Shown: one piece after another, positions 60,804-64,000 of the stretch | Numbering within the stretch: the stretch's first letter is position 1 | Layout of the letters: each line of letters starts with the position of its first letter | Source: Kitasatospora paranensis | GTDB lineage: Bacteria > Actinomycetota > Actinomycetes > Streptomycetales > Streptomycetaceae | Length of the DNA: 64,000 bases | Direction: 5' to 3' | Assembly (NCBI RefSeq): GCF_039544005.1 | Contig: NZ_BAABKV010000001.1 | Span: forward strand, 2,480,001 to 2,544,000 | Program-made: the position numbers and the translations under genes | The notes under the pieces: model-generated | Told to the model about the DNA's origin: nothing | What the model saw: only the letters and a program-made list of their open reading frames with translations | Database searches by the model: none

Positions 60804-61987
60804 CTAGTCGTCGGCCATCGCGGCCTGGCCGCCGGGGACGCGGACGGCGAGCTCCTTCCAGAAGCCGTCGCGGATGGCGTACCGGTCGTGTTCGTCGATC
60901 TGGTCGTCCTTGTGGGCGAGCAGGCCGAACCTGGCGGCGTAGCGGAGCAGCTCGCCGTCGAGGCGGTGCGGTATGCGCGGGTAGTCCGTCCACAGCACGG
61001 TCAGCCGGCCGACCTCGCCGAGGCGGTCGATCCAGCGGCGGGCGAAGACCTGCCCGACCTCGTGCGGATCGCCGCCGATGCTGGTGATGTCCTCCTCGCG
61101 GTCCGCCCAGCGCTGGGCGGAGGTGGTGAGCTGGGCCAGGGTGGGCAGCGCGTCGCCGGCGGTGGCCGGGGAGGCCGGGGTGCCCTGCGGGTAGGGACGG
61201 TCGAGCCAGCCGCGTTCGGAGGTCCAGCGCAGGACGGGCCCGGCGGCGGAGACTGCGGCGGACCCGCCGGGGGGCAGCGGGGCGCGGTCGGCGAGGTCCT
61301 TCGGGGTGGGGACGACCTTGAGCGCGGCGGCGGGCTGGGGCCGTGCGGGGGCCGGCTCGGCGGGGCGGGGCGCGGGCGGGGCGGCGAGGACGGCGGCGAT
61401 CCCGGGCGGGGCGCCGGGGGCGGGGAAGACCCCGGGGAGCTCGCGCAGCCGCGCCCAGCTCTCGATCCAGGCACGGTCCAGGACGCGCCGCTCGTCGGCC
61501 TCGCCGACGAGGTCCTCGGACTGGTTGAAGTCGCCGTCCGCGGCCTGCAGGGCCCACAGGTGGACGGCGACGCCGTGCTCCTTGGCGGACATCACGCCGG
61601 GCAGCAGGTCGCCGTCGCCGGTGACCAGGACCACGTCGGAGCAGGCGTGGTTGCGGGCGAGTTCGGTGAGTTCGGCGTGCATCGCGGCGTCCACGCCCTT
61701 CTGCACCCAGCGGCCCTCCGCGCGGGTGAGCGCGCCGAGCCGGACGGTGACCCGCGGCAGCACCCGCAGCCGGCGGTGCTCGGGGAGCGGTCTTCGGTCG
61801 GGGGCGGCGTCGAACCAGTAGACCCGCAGCAGGGGAGGCCGGTCTCGGCCTCGGCCCGTTCGCGCAGTGCCGCGACCAGCCCGGTGTGGTCGACGCTCAC
61901 CCGGGAGCGGGCGGGCTCGCCCACGAGCAGGCTGGCGGCGGCGCCGAGCAGGTAACCGGCGTCCACCAGGACAACGCAGCGGTCCAC
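60804..61987 (-). CDS. NYN-domain protein, putative RNase (one apparent deletion)
   Basis: The N-terminal 180 residues form a PIN-like NYN domain: CVVLVDAGYLLGAAASL with the first acidic residue, LRVYWFDAAPDRR, and DVVLVTGDGDLLPGVMSAKEHG with the acidic pair. A Pro/Ala-rich linker (about 235-290) leads to a second domain ending in DQIDEHDRYAIRDGFWKEL. One C is missing near 61834, restoring TGLPLLRVYWF. GTG 61987 follows GAGGAG. Repaired length is 394 aa. RNase activity is inferred from the family. Confidence 0.85.
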
Positions 61988-62122
61988 GGCCCGCTCCTCT
62001 CCCTCGCGGCGCCCCCGGTGGGGCGGGGTTAGGCACTGCCTTACCCGGTGGCCGGGCGCCGAACCGCGACGGCGGGACCGGCGTCCGGGGCACCCGCCGG
62101 TTGCGGTGATACTGGGGGCATC

Positions 62123-62883
62123 ATGCGGAAGACTTCCTGGGCGCTGTGCGCGGTGGCGGCGGGTGCGGCGGTGGCCGTCCTCGCAGTGCCCACCATCACC
62201 ACCGACTCCTCGCACGGCGACACGACCGTCACCTCGATAACCGTCAACGGCGGGCGGCCGATCCTGCTCGGCCCGGACCGGCCGGCGACCTTCCCGGTGG
62301 AGGTGCAGGCCCGGGACGGCTCCGGGATCCGCGCGGTGGATCCGATCGGCGTCTGGGGCCCCAACTACGGGGTGCTGAAGGTCGGCCCGATGCGGTGCAC
62401 CGCGACCTCGGCGCAGGCGTCCACCTGCCGTGGCACGGTGACGGTCGACCCGAAGCGCAAGCAGGTCTTCAACGACGAGGCGGGCACCTGGTTCGTGGAC
62501 CTGAAGGTCACCGCGAACGACGGCGACCGGTACGTGGGCAAGACCGCGGCCGGGTTCTCGCTGAAGCGGGCCGCGAAGCTGTCCGGCTCGGGTGTGCCGA
62601 CGGCCGTCCGGACGGGCCAGAGCGTCACCGTGAAGGGCTGGCTGGCGCGCTCCTTCTGGACGGACAACCGCTACCACGGGTACCCGGAGGGCGTGGCGTA
62701 CCTGCAGTTCAGGCCGGCCGGGTCGAACCGCTGGACGACGGTCGGCAAGGCCGTCTCGACGGTCTCCGGCACGGTGTCCGCCACCGCGAAGGTCACCGGG
62801 CCCGGCGACTTCCAGTGGTACTCCCCGGCGACAAGTGGACGGGCGACGCGGCCTCCGCCGAGCTGCCCGTCCGGCCGTCCTGA
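62123..62883 (+). CDS. secreted protein of unknown function (one apparent deletion)
   Basis: The signal peptide (RKTSWALCAVAAGAAVAVLA) is followed by a beta-rich extracellular protein: TSITVNGGRPILLGPDRPAT, GTWFVDLKVTANDGDRYVG and RTGQSVTVKGWLARSFW. Its two or three immunoglobulin-like units resemble calcium-dependent or cell-wall-associated bacterial proteins. One C is missing near 62826, restoring WYSPGDKWTGDAASAELPV and the stop at 62881. Repaired length is 253 aa. I recognise no named family. Confidence 0.75.
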
Positions 62884-62902
62884 CGGCGGGCCCCGGACGT
62901 GC

Positions 62903-62941
62903 GGCGGCCCCGCGCCCGTGGGTCACGGGTGCGGGGCCGCC
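62903..62941. terminator. bidirectional terminator between the secreted-protein gene and asd
   Basis: An 18-bp stem (62903-62920 with 62924-62941, one G-U pair) and a 3-nt loop, between converging genes. Confidence 0.8.
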
Positions 62942-62958
62942 GGCGGGCGCGTGGGAGG

Positions 62959-63999
<1,041 letters not shown>

Positions 64000-64000
64000 G

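Overview
The window is very GC-rich, almost every base is coding, GTG starts and 4-bp stop/start overlaps are common, and the gene order polA - branched-chain amino-acid ABC transporter - ANTAR response regulator - pyk - gltBD - lgt - trp - his is the chromosomal core order I know from Streptomyces. I read it as a Streptomycetaceae chromosome (Streptomyces or Kitasatospora). No phage, insertion sequence, CRISPR array or integrase was seen.

Layout. 1-2.1 kb: 3'-truncated polA, divergent from a hotdog thioesterase. 3.7-9.4 kb: complete branched-chain amino-acid ABC operon (binding protein, livH, livM, livG, livF) ending in a 26-bp perfect hairpin. 9.5-16.2 kb: ANTAR response regulator, tRNA-Leu(CAA), a free-standing LAGLIDADG protein with an N-terminal helix-turn-helix, a lipoprotein, pyruvate kinase and a Tat-exported 5'-nucleotidase. 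16.4-20.0 kb: ABC exporter plus NarL-type two-component system. 20-24.4 kb: small accessory genes, aldehyde dehydrogenase and a Scr1-type regulator. 24.7-30.7 kb: glutamate synthase gltB-gltD. 31.2-34.6 kb: VIT-type metal transporter, lgt, DsbA-like and MauE/DoxX-like proteins.

35.2-42.5 kb, all on the minus strand, is a trp cluster read hisI-trpE-(Uma2-like)-(Trp-associated membrane protein)-(HGxxPAAW)-(DUF2752)-trpC-trpM-trpB-trpA with a terminator after trpA. It includes a 49-codon trpM gene that is easy to miss. 42.6-49.1 kb is a more variable block: SLOG-like protein, a type VII-secretion-like pair, septum-formation-like protein, ABM/SnoaL protein, mycothiol-isomerase-like protein and two VOC proteins. 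49.1-55.0 kb is the his operon hisD-C-B-(50-aa membrane peptide)-H-priA-ridA-hisF. priA normally supplies both the HisA and TrpF steps in actinobacteria, so it links the two pathways. 55-64 kb: envelope protein, LON-domain protein, YbaK, DUF2567-like protein, ABC exporter, NYN-domain protein, secreted protein and asd.

The most important technical observation is that about thirty conserved genes are each broken by one or two apparent single-base deletions, mostly in runs of C or G, and adding one base restores the family sequence each time. I treat these as base-calling errors in an unpolished long-read assembly, not as pseudogenes. CDS coordinates below span the inferred intact gene, and the suspected deletion site is given in each entry.
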